A DNA stretch of 64,000 nucleotides from Asparagopsis taxiformis (GCA_030407315.1 JALQPE010002374.1:1-64000); one strand, 5' to 3'; counted from the stretch's first letter, positions 24,295 to 36,456 are shown. Notes: generated from the letters alone by a model not told the origin. Numbers and translations: made by a program.

Positions 24295-27200
24295 CTACTT
24301 CTTCCCTCTCTTGGGTTTGCGCATGCGCGCTCGGCGTGGTTGCCTGTCACCTTCGCGGTGTTGTCTTCGACGGAAGTACCTTGGTGCCCATTCAGGGAGG
24401 ACGTTCGCGCGTTGCGTCCATGTCGGCTTTCGGTAGCCATACCACTTCACCAGGAACCATTGTTCCCCGTTGTCGTCAGTGACGTAATCTAGGAGATCAT
24501 CGATGGGATATTCCTCCTCTGAGGTTGCGCGTTCGGCGTCGCTACTTCCCTCTGGGGTTTCCTTCGTCCCTTCAGGGAGAGCTACTCGTTCCGAGTTCGG
24601 CTGCGTGCCCTGTGGTGCTTCCTCTTGTTCCCCATTGGGGGTGGTTTCCAAAGACCTTACGGGGTTTGCCGTGGCTATCCTCTTCTTCGCGCTTGAGCGA
24701 GTGTGTCGACCCGGTTTGGGTTTTGCCAAATGGGCGGGTACTTGACTTGCTTGGTTCGCTATGCGAAGTTCGGCTCCCGATGGAGGGTTCACATCTCGTT
24801 GTGGAGTACTCGGCGTCTGTACGCGTGACCTGGATGGTTGTCCTCCTTTTGCAATTGTGCGGTTTGAACGTCTTCGGGCGGCTTCTGCAGCATCGAAATT
24901 TGTCGTGTCTTGTCGCAACGTTCGCTTGTGCGATGTAAGAGCCCGGTCTGGGTTGACGTCTTGGTCTTGGTCTGCATTGGCAGAGTTGTCATGGCGTCTT
25001 TGTTGACTTCTTCGCAATTGTGTGCGATTGCGGTTGGTAGTTACCGGCTGGGTGGGTGAACGACTTGGGTCGTGTGCGTCGTTCCCAATTGTGGGTGAGT
25101 TACCGAAGGGTGAAAGACTACAAGGTTGATCCCGAGAGGGAGTTGCAAAATTTTTGCTTACGCGCACAGCGTCGGGGGCCCCCTCCTGAAGGGTGGTTTG
25201 TCCCAAACCACTACCTTCAGGTGTTATCCTAATTGTAGGTTGTCGTGGAGACGATGGTTGATCCCTGAAGGGGTATTCCTGATTAGGAGTTGGTGAAGGT
25301 GATTTGTTTGGCGCGTATTGTTGGCCGTCGCCCGGCGGCTGGCGTGGTTGTGTATTCGGCGCGAGGGCGTCTGCACCTGATGGTGACGCTTGTGCGTTAA
25401 CGGACTGTGGCCTAGGTGGCAAGGTTGGTTCCTCGGTTGGTCGCGGAGCGAGTGTAACTCTATCGAGACTAACCTTTTCGGTGATACCATCGCGGTCGAT
25501 GTAAACCGTTCGCCGTCCGGCACGGATAACCCTATAGGGACCTTGAGCTATTGGAGTTAGCTTGTTCCGTTCACGGACTTCTGGATTATCCAGATAAACG
25601 TAATCATCGGTAGTGATGAGTCGTTTAGACTTCCGGATTGACCGGTCGAAGTTACGCCTGTAGCGTGCTTGCGCACTGTGAAGGCGTTTACCTGCCATAT
25701 AAATGGTATCCGTAATACGGCGTAAGAAGTCTTGCTTCGTGAACGCGTCTGGCGTTTCCCTCCTTTTCACCGAATGGTGTGTCGCATATGGCGGTGGAGG
25801 TCGGCTTAGTATGAGGTCGAAGGGTGTAGTGTTCCCGTTGTGCGATGCACGTGCGTGTTGTACGCATAGGTTAACGCTGATGGGTAGACATCCCAGTCGT
25901 CCTGGTTATCATTGACGTAATTACGTAGCATGCTCAATAGAGTACGGTTATACCGTTCGACTTGCCCATTTGTCTGGGGATGGTAAGCCATCGTGAAGAC
26001 GTTCTTCGTTCCTAACTGGAGGCAGACAGCCTGAAAGAACTTTGACGCAAATTGCGGACCGTTATCGGATAGCAATGTCCGTGGAGGACCATACTTAAAC
26101 ACCCAATGTGTACAAAAGGCTACTGCCACATGGTAAGCCGTAATGCTTCGCAGCGGAACCACCTGGGTTAGCTTGGTAAAGCGACACGAAATCACCAGTA
26201 GGTGCACGTTACCTTTCTTGGTACGAGGTAGCGGACCGAGGAGGTCAATTGCAACGTCATCCAATGGTGTGGTAGCTGGGAACAGCTGGAGGGTACTCGC
26301 ATGTTTGCGCAACCGTAATCGGTTTCTTGCACACGCTGAACAGCGTTCAACCGTTCCGGTTATGTCCGCAGCCATTGCAGGCCAGTAGTAAGATAGGCGC
26401 ATCGTGTCGTACATGCGATTCTGACCAGGATGTCCTGCTAGGATTCCGTGATGACACATCGTCAATAGACGTAGCCACAAGGCTTTGGGTACCACAATCT
26501 GGGATGACCCGTCCAATTTGGACTTCCTACAAAGGACACCGTCTTCATCTTCGAAGAAGAGAGAGTCAGATTTCTGAGAGGCCAGGGCCTGTTGACAGAA
26601 GTCGTCTGTTCGTTGCTCTTCGAGCCACTCTTGGAGAGTTATCGGGCAGTAGTTTTCCGTTTGCGGATGAGTTGTCAAGACGGGTGTACCGTTGCGATTA
26701 GGCGCCTCCTCGGCGTGATCTCTTGCTAGAGAAAGGTCGTAGAACCAAACATCAGTATCATCATCCAAGGATGTTTCACCTTGCGGTGCGTGCGTGGCCA
26801 ACAGAGTTGGTATTTCATCGTCAATAGTGACGGGCGTCTCGCCGTTAGTTTCAACACGCGAAAGGGCGTCTGGTAGCTGGTGAACCCGACCGGGTCGGTA
26901 GACTATTTGATAGTCAAATTCCGCAAGTCGGAGGCGCCAACGGCATAGTCTCCCTGACGGGTCGTTGATATTCATGAGCCAACGCAGCGCGTTATGGTCC
27001 GTCCGGACTACAAACTTTGTTTGCTCCAAGTATGGACGTAAGATAGTGACAGCCCATACGACGGCTAGACATTCACGCTCCGTAGGGGAGTAACCTCTTT
27101 CAGGTTTAGTCAAGGTCCGCGACCAATAGCCAATTGGCTTGAGATCGTTCTCTTCCCCTTGCTGCTGAAGCAGAGCGCATCCTATTTGGTATGCGGAAGC

Positions 27201-29315
27201 GTCCGTGTCTACGGTGTAGGGGTGACCCAACTTGGGTAGAGCCAGTATCGGCGGCTTGGTCATGACCTCTTTGAGCGCGTTGAACGCGTGCTGTTGTTCC
27301 TCGGTAGGAGGTTCTTCCCCGAATTTAGGGAGGCTGTCTTTGGTCAGCATTTCGTTCAAGGGGTGCGCAATTGCGGCATACCCTTTGATGAATCGTCGAA
27401 AGACGCCACAGCTTCCGAGGAAGGATCGCATTTGCGTAGGCGTTTGCGGAAAGATCGCGTCAGCGATAGCCGAAGTGGCGTTCTGTGCAAAAGCTAGCTT
27501 TCCTGGCATCACGACATGTCCCAGGTAATCAACCTTCTTTTCGAAGAAATGACACTTTGTCAACTTCAGGGTGACACCTGCTTCCCGTAGGAGGGAGAGT
27601 ACTTGGTCCACATGGTGGAGATGTTCGGCCTCGTCCCGAGAGAATACGATCACATCGTCTAAGTAAATCAGACAGGTCTGCCAGCGAACGCTGCTAAGAA
27701 TAATGTCGATGGCACGCTGAAACGTTGCCGGAGCATTCTTTAAGCCAAAAGGCAAACGCTTGAAGCGATATGTCCCCAAGTGGGAGGTAAATGCCGTTTT
27801 GTCACGGTCGTCCTGTGCAACAGGGATCTGCCAATAGCCAGAATTACAATTCAATGTGGTGAATACTTGAGCATCTCCGAGGGAGTCAATGCAATCATCC
27901 ATTCGTGGAAGGGGGTACACATCATTGACAGTGATGTCGTTAAGACCCCTATAGTCGACGCAAAAGCGTAATTTACCATCCTTCTTCGGGACAAGAACCA
28001 CTGGGCTAGCCCATTCGGAGGTCGACGGTTCAATCACTCCTTTTTCCAGCATGCTGGTTATTTCCTTACGGGCAATCTCTCGGCGAGCGGGTCCCATCCG
28101 GTAGGGTTGTTGCCGTCTAGGCTTGCTCCCTTCGACTATGTCGATTCGGTGTTCCGTAGCGCGGATGTCCCCTAGGGATCCATCCCACATAGACTCGTGT
28201 CTAGATAGCATGTTAAGGATGCGTTCCCTCAACGGGATTTGACCAAGGTGGTCCAGAGAGACTTCTTGCTTCCAGCTTGATGGTTGGGTGGCCTCGGCCT
28301 CTTGCTCCTGATGGAGAGTAGTCACCATAGTGGAGGCCTCTTGGGAGGAAGGGGTAGAAAGGCTGAGAGCCATGGGGCGCATTGGCCGTTCGGGTGCCCG
28401 GAGGGCATAGCCTATAATTTTCCCTTTAGGGAGGTACTTGTCGGATGTACCGAAGTTAGTTAAAATAGTCAGGAATTCCTGTCGCGGGATGACTTCCGCA
28501 ACCCCATTCGGGATAGAGACACGATGTCGGTGAAGGATTCGATCTCTCGGAGAGAGTATACTCAAGCCGCCACCGGGGCATACAACAGTAGTTGTTACTT
28601 GACTCCGCGGAGGAACATTCACACTTTGTGACAATCGAATGCCATGAGGCTGGCGGTCTAAGTTAATCCCATTAGAGGGTCGTGAAGCATCCACGTAACA
28701 CGAAAGGGTGGGGGATGTTTTACGCGTAGGCGACATCACTAGGATAGCTATTGACCCGCCGTCGTGAATATCAATTCGTTGGGCCCGGCACCTAATTGCG
28801 TCTACGTGGGTATTCATTGCCCCAGTTCCCAAGATGAGGGGTACGGCCAACTTAGGCGCGACGAAGAATTCTTCCTCAAAGGACTTGTGGCCTAACTGTA
28901 ATGACAGTACTATCTTGCCTTTTATCCGAAGAGGATTGCCGTTAGCATCGGCCAGTTGCGGAACTTTCCCCGTAGAGACTTGAAATTGTTCCCAGTTGCT
29001 TGGTAAGCTCCTTTCATGGATGACCGATGGTCCGGACCCGGTGTCCATTACCATACGCATAGGCGTGAGAATTGACGGATCGAGTCCGATGGAACCCATT
29101 ACTACGTAGTGGGCGGCCTTAAGCAGGCATGAGGCTTTCGGCCTTGAGGTTCGAGTCCCTGTGGAGGAACCCGAAGGGGTTGGTGTCTGGGAAAGACTTT
29201 GGTCCCTAGAGGGAGTTGCAGCCTTTTCCTGCGGAGGTGGTTGTGGTGAGATGTCCACCGAGTAGCGTAATCTCTCCACCTCCTGACGGGAGTGCGACAC
29301 CTCACTCCCCGTCAT
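24295..29315 (-). pseudogene. element A pol: protease, RT, RNase H, integrase, chromodomain (one frameshift, RT active site altered)
   Basis: The ATG at 29315 overlaps the gag stop (TAATG). Domains in order: aspartic protease (VMDTGSG, about codon 100), RT (FCVDYRGLND, YPLPRMDD, LIYLDDVIVFS), RNase H (VDTDASAYQIG, ERECLAVVWAV), integrase (HHGILAGH..C-x2-C, IDLLGPL, LLSDNGPQF, TNGQVERYNR), a long P/Q/R/T-rich linker, and a C-terminal chromodomain (WFLVKWYGYRKPTW, ending at 24295). RT motif A reads FTTLNCNSGYW where element B has FTTLDCNAGYW. The catalytic Asp is thus Asn (codon AAT), and the RT should be inactive. One base-level frameshift near 25832 splits integrase from the linker and chromodomain. 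In integrase VISCRFTKL replaces the usual VITDRFTKL. The chromodomain has TWTQ where TWEP is usual. Confidence 0.92.
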
Positions 29316-31253
29316 TAGTTTTCCGACGACGTGTCGGAGTCGTCGGAGGTTTCCAAGGCGTCTGCAACGTCTTGAGCCGTTACGGAAGATCCGTTACGTT
29401 CTAAAACGTCTCGCCTCAGAGAGCCCGATTTGGGATGATTTTCGTCATCGGCGAACGCAACCATGCGTGTTGGAGGGTTTGACCGTTGGAGAACGGCTTT
29501 AGGGTAATCCCTTTTCCGGTTGAACCGGTCGGACTGGCGCTGTTGGCGGCGCATAACCTGTTCCGGTTCTTGCTGATAGGCGTAGTTCGCAAAGGCGAAG
29601 TAAGTTCCCACAGAGGGCGGTAAATAAGGACAAGTATATAACACGTGCCCTGGTTGGCGAAAGCCAGAGCATCTCCAAGTGACAGCCCCTTCGGGGATCA
29701 TACTCTCAGCGAGTTTAAGATGTTCTCCCGCTAGGGTAGGGGCCTGCATTGGCGCGCCCATTGGGTTCCTGGTAGGGGAAGGTAAGGTCGGCGGCGGGGT
29801 CCGTGGAATCACAGCCGGTTCTCCGGGTACGGTAGCGAGCAACGCTTTGCGTTTACGATCCGCGGTTTCCCGAGTAGGGTAGGCCTTAGGTTTCGCGGGT
29901 AGCGATGCTCGTAAAGAGTCTCCGAGTCCTTTAGCAAGGTTGCGGACAGCAAGAAAATCTTCTCCGCCACTGCGGCCTATAGTCACCTTGACGGTGTGTT
30001 TAACCTCTGGGCGTAGGCCCTTGAGGTAGTAGTTGACCAAGTCTCTTTCCGAGAAGACGTTCGCACACAGGAGAGCAGCGTCCTGCAGTCTGTCTGTGTA
30101 TGCAGCTTCATCTTCATCTGGCCCTTGCCGTATACGCGTTACCGCGTCATAAGCGTCCGCTAGGACATTGTCCGTCGCGTAGCGAGCCAGAAGGGCGTTA
30201 ACGGCTTGAGGCCAAGTGATCTGCTGATGCAGATGGTTCAACCATCAAGTTGAGAAGCTTGCGCTTTCGCGCCTCAGCGGCGATAACCCGTTGAGGTTCT
30301 CCTTCCAGGAAATACTTGAGTAACTTGGTAGCTTCTCCCTCCGAGACTCCGCATGAATCACATGCATCTTGAAATTCCGCGAGGAACCGGAGGATATAGA
30401 TGGGTTCCGCACCATCGAACGGCGTGAATGACGCGTTGAAATTACGGATCTTCTCCGTAAGCTTATACAAGCTTCTTGATTTACCCATTGGGGTATCAGT
30501 CGTTAGGGACTTGTTCTTGAGTCGGTAGTACCGATAGGAGACCACTAGGTCGAATGCGGGTTCGCGGGCCTTCAAAGGCACTAAGCCTTCCTCAAGAGGT
30601 CCCTCTTCATCGTCCCACGAGGAATTTTCCGGTGCAGATCCGGTGGCACGAGTGTGTTGTCTCGTGCGAGAGATGTTCCTTGTCTGGGATAGCGACTCAG
30701 CGAGGGCGTCGACACGGTCCGACAGGTGTCGGGTCGCTTCTGCGACTTGATCCAATCGGGGATCTTCTTCTTCCTCCCTACTGGATGTAGGGTCAGGGGA
30801 ATCAGCCGATCGGATGCGGCGAGCAGGAAACTCCTGTTGTCCTAATGGACTGGCATTAAAGCCGTGAATCGAAAGCTCCTCCAGACGAGTTTCCAAAAGG
30901 GATACGCGTTTAGCGAATTCGGCTTTGACCTGATTCCAGGTTTCCGCTAGGAACTCGGCGTCCCGATCTTGGGTGGCTTCTCGGCTGGCGGCCATCAGCT
31001 TTGGCTCGACCAGAAAAATGACGGTTTCGACCGTAGCGTCTACGATTTCCGCCCTGCGGTCTTGAACAGTCTTCTCGACGACGGTGCTGAATTCAGCCTT
31101 GAACTCTTCCAACCGTTCGTTGAAGATTCGGTCGGCTCGGTCTTGCAGGGTGTTAATCACCACGCCCTCTTCGGCGATCAGATCCGAATCGGATAAGTCG
31201 CTGGCAGGCGCTATGTCCTCACTAGAGGGTCCCGCTGTAGGGTTACGAGGCAT
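29315..31253 (-). pseudogene. element A gag (one frameshift)
   Basis: The ATG at 31253 starts a 351-codon frame with an acidic N-terminus and coiled-coil-like helices, then the capsid-like region (YKLTEKIRNFNASFTPFDG, FLEGEPQRV). The frame changes near 30240, and the second part carries ITWPQAVNALLARY, PDEDEAAYTDRLQDAA and VNYYLKGLRPEV. This order matches the Gag of element B (FSWPHVINALIKRY, PNEDENQYADRL). The zinc-knuckle position reads CSGFRQPGHVLYTC, with Phe in place of the second Cys of the CCHC motif. The gag stop TAA (29317-29315) shares its last base with the pol ATG. Confidence 0.88.
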
Positions 31254-31311
31254 CGTGAAGATGATTGTGAAGGAAAATTTCTCTCAAAGAGACTTACCCA
31301 AGGGTACAAGG

Positions 31312-31329
31312 TTCTAGGTCGAGAGACCA
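31312..31329 (-). other. primer-binding site of element A
   Basis: One base after the 5' LTR the minus strand reads TGGTCTCTCGACCTAGAA, complementary to a tRNA 3' end finishing in CCA. The identical 18 bases follow the LTRs of elements B and D. Confidence 0.8.
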
Positions 31330-31330
31330 A

Positions 31331-32012
31331 TGTAGCAGGTAGAAAATCCGCTAGAGCGGCAAACCACCCGACAGGTGTCCCGAGCCTCGGTAGAGGAAGC
31401 GGTAGAGCAGATGAACCTTATAGGTACCCGGCGGGTAGTCTCGTAAGAGAGAAGGTATCGCTACCCGGAGGGGGTTGTGCGATTATAGCGCTCACGGGAG
31501 GTGCGTATTAATAGAGCAAAGTGACGTAATCCGTCGAGCTGTTGGCTAACCCTAAGGTTTTCCCGGAGAGGGGTTGAACAATAGGTATGCGAACACTGTT
31601 CCAGTGAGTCGTAATTCCACGTGAGTTTACGTTACTCTAGAAACCGTACCTACTGGCTATTCCAGTGGCCGTTTTATACTAAGTCTACTGTAAGCTAGGG
31701 TTAGTGGTTAGGAATAAATATCCAGTTATTGACCAACCAGAGCCCAGTTAACGGCACTCGCCTACCCGCGAGGTCATTGCCAATAGGCTTACATTGTAAT
31801 GTATGGCTGATCAGCCTAAGTTAAAATTTGCTCCTTGTGGGTCTTGGCCGGGGCCGATAGGCCCGAGTGGGGTTATTTGTCAGCCTTAGCTCGTCCCAAG
31901 TATAGGAAACACGCCAGTTGGCTGGTGCCTTCTGATTGGCACATCCTTTAAGTGGGCACCCAATAGGGAGGCGACACGGCTCGATCAGCGAGGACCGCCA
32001 GGCGGTACGACA
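31331..32012 (-). repeat. 5' LTR of element A
   Basis: 682 bp, nearly identical to 19536-20218. On the element strand it ends CCTGCTACA next to the primer-binding site. At 32013 it abuts the broken gag of element D. Confidence 0.93.
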
Positions 32013-32374
32013 GTTAATCCACGTGATTGGCCCTTGATAGCGCGGTCCACCGCAGCTCGTACTTCAGCCTGGAGCATGCATTGGAACGTAGGGTCGTCCA
32101 CTACTTGTCGAACCAAGCTCGGAAGCGTTGCGGACGGCGTAGCGTGCACGTCGGAAACGCGGAACTCGGCCTCGCGCTTCGTTGCGGCGCCATCGTCGGA
32201 CGTTTGCACGTCTTCATCGATGCTCGCGAGCGCTTGCGTCGGTAACGGCGGCCAGGGGGAAGCAGTAGGGTCAGGGATATGCGAAGCGACCAGCGCGTCG
32301 ACTGCGTGCGTTTGCGATGCGACTGGCGGCGGTTCGGTCGGCGCGTTCGATCGCTCGGGCGCGGATGGATTCAT
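32013..32374 (-). pseudogene. element D gag, N-terminal fragment
   Basis: The ATG at 32374 opens a Pro/Ala/Ser-rich N-terminus followed by an amphipathic helix (SLVRQVVDDPTFQCMLQAEV, then AAVDRAIKG). This resembles the start of the B Gag (HIERASDAAVDEAVRQRLG). It follows the primer-binding site by about 560 bp. The frame then runs into the LTR of element A, so only about 120 native codons remain. Confidence 0.6.
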
Positions 32375-32931
32375 CGGCGCGGTTGCGTTCGATCGCCGCC
32401 TAGGTAAAAGGGAAAAAGGGATGATGGGGAAGGAGAAAGGGTAATTCGGCGCGCGTCAAAATCTCGCGTCGGCGCGTCGAAAAATTGGCGAGTAAAAAGG
32501 GAAGCGCTTCCCCAAAATTGTCTGCGTATCGGGCGCGCGTAGTAAGGGTAAGGGGGACGAGCTCGCTCACAGGAGGGCTTCTTCCTCGCTCGGAACGCGC
32601 AAAGACGGGTCTCGATCGTCCGCGAACCCAATATTTTCGGCACCGCCGAACCTGCGTTAGGGTTGCGAATTAGCGCGCGCACGCGCTGCGTCTCCGATCG
32701 CGTCGTTCCGCGTTGCGAACCGTCGTAGTAGAGATAGGGTAGTTATACAAACCAGAGAGGCTATAGCACCGCTTCCGGGATAGCGATACGCGCGCACGCG
32801 TCAATCGCCCTCGCTGTCGCGCACGACGAACGGAGAAGGGGAAAATTGGAGTAAGCGATAGGTTTTGGCGTCCCGTGTTTCCCCAAGCGGAGTTTCTGTG
32901 CTTCGCTGAGTTCGCACGTCGGTTCGCGCAA

Positions 32932-32949
32932 TTCTAGGTCGAGAGACCA
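32932..32949 (-). other. primer-binding site of element D
   Basis: The minus strand reads TGGTCTCTCGACCTAGAA two bases after the LTR end CCTACA. It is identical to the sites of A and B. Confidence 0.8.
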
Positions 32950-32951
32950 GT

Positions 32952-33210
32952 TGTAGGACCAGCCGGGGTGGCGATCGCTAAGGGAGTTCTAGAATTGCAG
33001 CCGTATCAGGGCGAGGTGAACCGTAACGCGCTGTTTGAACTTACGTTTCGCGCGTCGCTCGGTCGCGCTGGCGATCGGGTGGTACGACGGCGGAACGCGT
33101 AGGGAACGATCGCAACACGGGATTCGCGGGCCGGCGCAAGCCGTGATCTCAGGGTGAGATCACCGAGTAAACTCGAGCACAACGCGATCCACACAGGGGT
33201 CGTAAATCCC
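32952..33210 (-). repeat. element D 5' LTR, 3' piece
   Basis: 259 bp from the insertion point of element B to the primer-binding site. With 46434-46968 it makes an LTR of about 794 bp that begins TGTGGTGCAATTTAT and ends CCTACA. Confidence 0.7.
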
Positions 33211-33872
33211 TGTGTAGTATACGTGGCAATTCCGAAATGCAAATATTTACGTTTTTCCGCGGAATTCGAATTTCGGCGGATACGACCGGCGACAGCAATG
33301 AACGAACATTGCTGGCGCATGCGCGCGCGCAACCTGCACACGTGTGCAACGAACGTATTGGCAACGGCCAGCGGACCAACGGGTCCCTACGTGTGACCCA
33401 CAAGGTCCTTTCCCATTCGGGGACGTTACGAGCAGTGTTTACACTGTAAAGCGATGCCATCGTGGCCATATAGGTATTGGCATCGTGCCGGGAGGGAAAG
33501 GGGACAAGACAACGATCGAGCAACGGCTCTAGTCTACGACTGACTTCTACGTTTTACGTTTACGTTTTGCCTAGCGAGGCTTCGTCTCCGTCGAGCTGCG
33601 TACTCCCTACCCATCGCCGCACGTAAGGCTGATTGCGTGTAGTGCCTCCGGGCTTGGTTGAGAGCGCCTCCGGTGACGTACCACCTCGTTTGCTAACGTA
33701 ATCCTCGCGTGGATTGTTGCGTCGTGACGCTCGTGTCTACTCGCTAACCTATCTCTACCGTTCTACCTAACATACAGTCAAAACACCAGCGGGTGGACTG
33801 CTCGTTTCGTTTCGTAAGGACAGCGTGTCCGTGGCTCGTACCAGCTACTTCTAGAACTAACGTTGTTCCACA
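33211..33872 (+). repeat. 5' LTR of element B
   Basis: 662 bp, TGTGTAGTATACG to GTTGTTCCACA, followed one base later by the primer-binding site. It differs from the 3' LTR by only a few substitutions and single-base indels, so the insertion is recent relative to the solo LTR at 3341. Confidence 0.95.
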
Positions 33873-33873
33873 C

Positions 33874-33891
33874 TGGTCTCTCGACCTAGAA
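33874..33891 (+). other. primer-binding site of element B
   Basis: TGGTCTCTCGACCTAGAA one base after the 5' LTR; the same 18 bases occur in elements A and D. Confidence 0.82.
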
Positions 33892-33971
33892 GTTGCTACG
33901 AGCATAACGACAACCAACGAGGTTGAGCTCTTTTACGTTAACGAAAAGCTACGTGCTACAGACGACGGTCT

Positions 33972-36373
33972 ATGAATTACGCTGTGTCGAATTCCAGCGC
34001 GTCGCCCAGGCAACCGTTGCCAACGTCAGCGGACGCCGAAGCCGACGTGGCCTTGTCAGCAGAAGCGATCTTCGCGACTGATCGATCTATCCCGCCGGAT
34101 ATCGAGGCGATCGGCCAGCTACCACGTACGGTAAGCCCGTTTGAGTCCGTGAGTATGGACCCCGCAACGCGCGGTCAGCTCAACGAAGGGAACGTGACTC
34201 CCACGGCACTACGTGTAGTGTACGAAGACCTTCGTGGTCACATCGAAAGGGCGAGCGACGCGGCCGTCGACGAAGCCGTAAGGCAGAGACTCGGAGTCTC
34301 AGAGCGCGAAGCTCGTGCGTTACGTGAACGCTCAGCGACCCTCGAACGGGAAAACGAAGATTTACGAAACCGCCTCTCCGCCGTGGAGGGAAGACTCGAC
34401 TCGTTTGTCGTAGTATTCAACGAAATCGTCGCCGGACGTTCCGCTCCGCCGAGCGGAAGCGATCCGAACTACGAAGGCTCGCGCGCCTATAACTCGCAAT
34501 CCTCCCCGGCCGTTCCGGGAGGATACCCACCCACACTCGGTCCGACGACCCCGACAACGTACGGAAGGGGGCGACAGTGCAACGAGCCATCGCCAACCCC
34601 GACGAGACGCCACGAAGGCAATTACGTTTTAACGATACGCCAGACCACGCGCGGTCGGCGGACGCAGCACGTGCTGCGCAATTCGATACGAGAGCTCCCC
34701 CGCCACGTGAAACGTACATTCCGTGGCTGGGAACGTTCGGCACGACGGACACGCGAGTCCACGAAAACGAACGTGCCGACGCGGTACGCTTACCAGGGAA
34801 CGCCCTCGGACCCGTTTGCCACGCGTTGGCAGAGCACACGACAATGCTCGACGCATTTGCGAACGTGGTGTCGTACCGCATGTACCGACTCAACGATGTA
34901 CGTGAACATCTCTACGTGAACGAGAGTCAAAGCGTACATAAGCTCAAACGTGAGCTGGAGGGACTTTTCCCTACGTTAAAGCCGTTCTCCGGCCGGAATC
35001 CGATTACGTTACTCGGATTCCTCGCCCAAATACGTGATGGGTTCAGCACACTCGGAGTGTGCGAGGGAGTGGCAGTACGTGCGCTGCACTTCTTCCTCGA
35101 AGGGGACGCCCGACGGTTCTACGATTCCCAGTGTACGACTGGTGTGATCACGACCGATCCGACGAAGAGGTTCTCGTGGCCTCACGTGATCAACGCGTTG
35201 ATCAAACGATACCTGCAAGACGACGTGCTGCAGGAGGCCTACGAAAAGGTCACGATGATCACGCAAAGTCCTAACGAGGACGAGAATCAGTACGCTGACA
35301 GACTCGACACCGCCACGCGGGCGTGTAACTACGTGTTCACGGATCGACTCCTCGTTCACCACTACGTGCGTGGTTTGCTGCCCTCGACGCGGGCAGCCGT
35401 GACGGAACGACTCCGGTCACTCCCCGAACGAGAGAGGAACGACCTCACCGTTGTGAGACGATTGGCGACGGCCGAAGGAACGACCTTCCGTGCACGTACG
35501 GCAGCCGTCGCGTCAGCCGCGAAACCGAGAGTGCGGTTTCCGGTGAAGCCTACGTTGGCTATTTCCGACCACGAGTCGAGGAAGTTCGCGGACTACGATG
35601 AGTCCGCGTACTTACGTAACGAACGGGCTAACGAGCCCAGTTACCACGATGGTAACCCGAACGTCCCCGCGAGGGATGACGACGACGTGTCGCTCGCTGC
35701 GGCTCACGTTGCCGAGAATTTGGAGGCGATCCTCTTCACGAACGGGCCGCCGCCCAACGATACGAAAACGGCAAACGAAAAGCCGGACGAGCTCGAAGCT
35801 CGATTGAACCGTCCATGCGAGGACGTGCCGAAGCTCACGAGCGAGCAGACGCAATTGGCGCACTCCGTAATCCCGAATGATTACTGGACGCTGTCGTGTT
35901 GGTCATGCCGCGAAGATGGCCACTCGACGTTTACGTGTCCGCGTCTGACGCCAGATCAACGGATCTTTTTCGCGTACAAGTACTACCTCTTCCACGTGAA
36001 GAGCAACCCACGTCAGGCTGAGTACTTCCGCCAACGAATGGCCAAGCGTAACCAGGAACGACCTGATGAGCGAGGGAACGTGACCCCGCGGAGGTACGGC
36101 ACGCCGCCTACGATACTCCGAAACCCCAATCGTGACGGGGGAAGGCCCTTCGACAGGCGCCGCGGCGACTTTCGTAATGACCGACGTGACCCCCGCCCGT
36201 GGGCGAACGAACGAAATGGCCAGCGTAATGGCCGCAGCGGAGTCTACGTGACGACCTCCGCTGACGAAATACCACTCGAGGTGGAAACGAGTCACGATGA
36301 CGAACGAGCTTCGTGGGCTCACGACGACGACGTGTCGAACGGCCCCGCGCCGGGAAACGACCAGGCGATGTAG
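33972..36373 (+). pseudogene. element B gag (one frameshift in a G run)
   Basis: The ATG at 33972 begins an N-terminal part with a strong coiled coil (EREARALRERSATLERENEDL, about codons 115-150). The frame changes at a GGGGG run near 34566-34571. The second part carries the capsid-like region (FFLEGDARRF, FSWPHVINALIKRYLQDD, PNEDENQYADRLDTA) and a good CCHC zinc knuckle, CWSCREDGHSTFTC. It stops at TAG 36371-36373. If that TAG is itself a mutation, the next stop in the gag frame is TGA 36458-36460, which overlaps ATG 36457 of the pol frame as ATGA. Upstream lies about 100 bp of leader after the primer-binding site. Confidence 0.88.
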
Positions 36374-36456
36374 GTCACGAGCCACCCACATCGCCTGAAC
36401 CCTTACGTAAAAGGGGGACGACCGACGTCGATGATTGGTCCTCCGCAGGCTCACCG

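Larger units (their letters stand above)
19536..32012 (-). mobile_element. element A: complete-length Ty3/gypsy chromovirus (12.5 kb) with an antisense ORF
   Basis: Two near-identical 682/683-bp LTRs in the same orientation enclose 11.1 kb. Reading the minus strand, the order is 5' LTR (32012-31331), primer-binding site (31329-31312), gag, pol ending in a chromodomain, a long ORF on the opposite (plus) strand, polypurine tract, 3' LTR (20218-19536). gag and pol each carry a frameshift and RT has lost a catalytic Asp, so this copy is inactive. No target-site duplication is present: bases before 19536 (CCACG) and after 32012 (GTTAA) differ, and the two flanks come from different elements. Confidence 0.93.
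32013..33210 (-). mobile_element. element D, inner part: 3' piece of its 5' LTR, primer-binding site, gag start
   Basis: On the minus strand this reads: end of an LTR (33210-32952, ending CCTACA), two spacer bases, the 18-nt primer-binding site (32949-32932), an untranslated leader and the first 120 codons of a gag-like ORF. That ORF is cut at 32013 by the LTR of element A. The rest of the LTR lies beyond element B at 46434-46968, so element B inserted into the 5' LTR of D. Its LTR belongs to the same family as that of element C. Confidence 0.75.

Noticed and set aside
34560..34580. Programmed frameshift at the GGGGG run in B gag
   Set aside because: It lies in the middle of Gag, not at a gag-pol junction, and A shows no slippery site there; a homopolymer indel is simpler.
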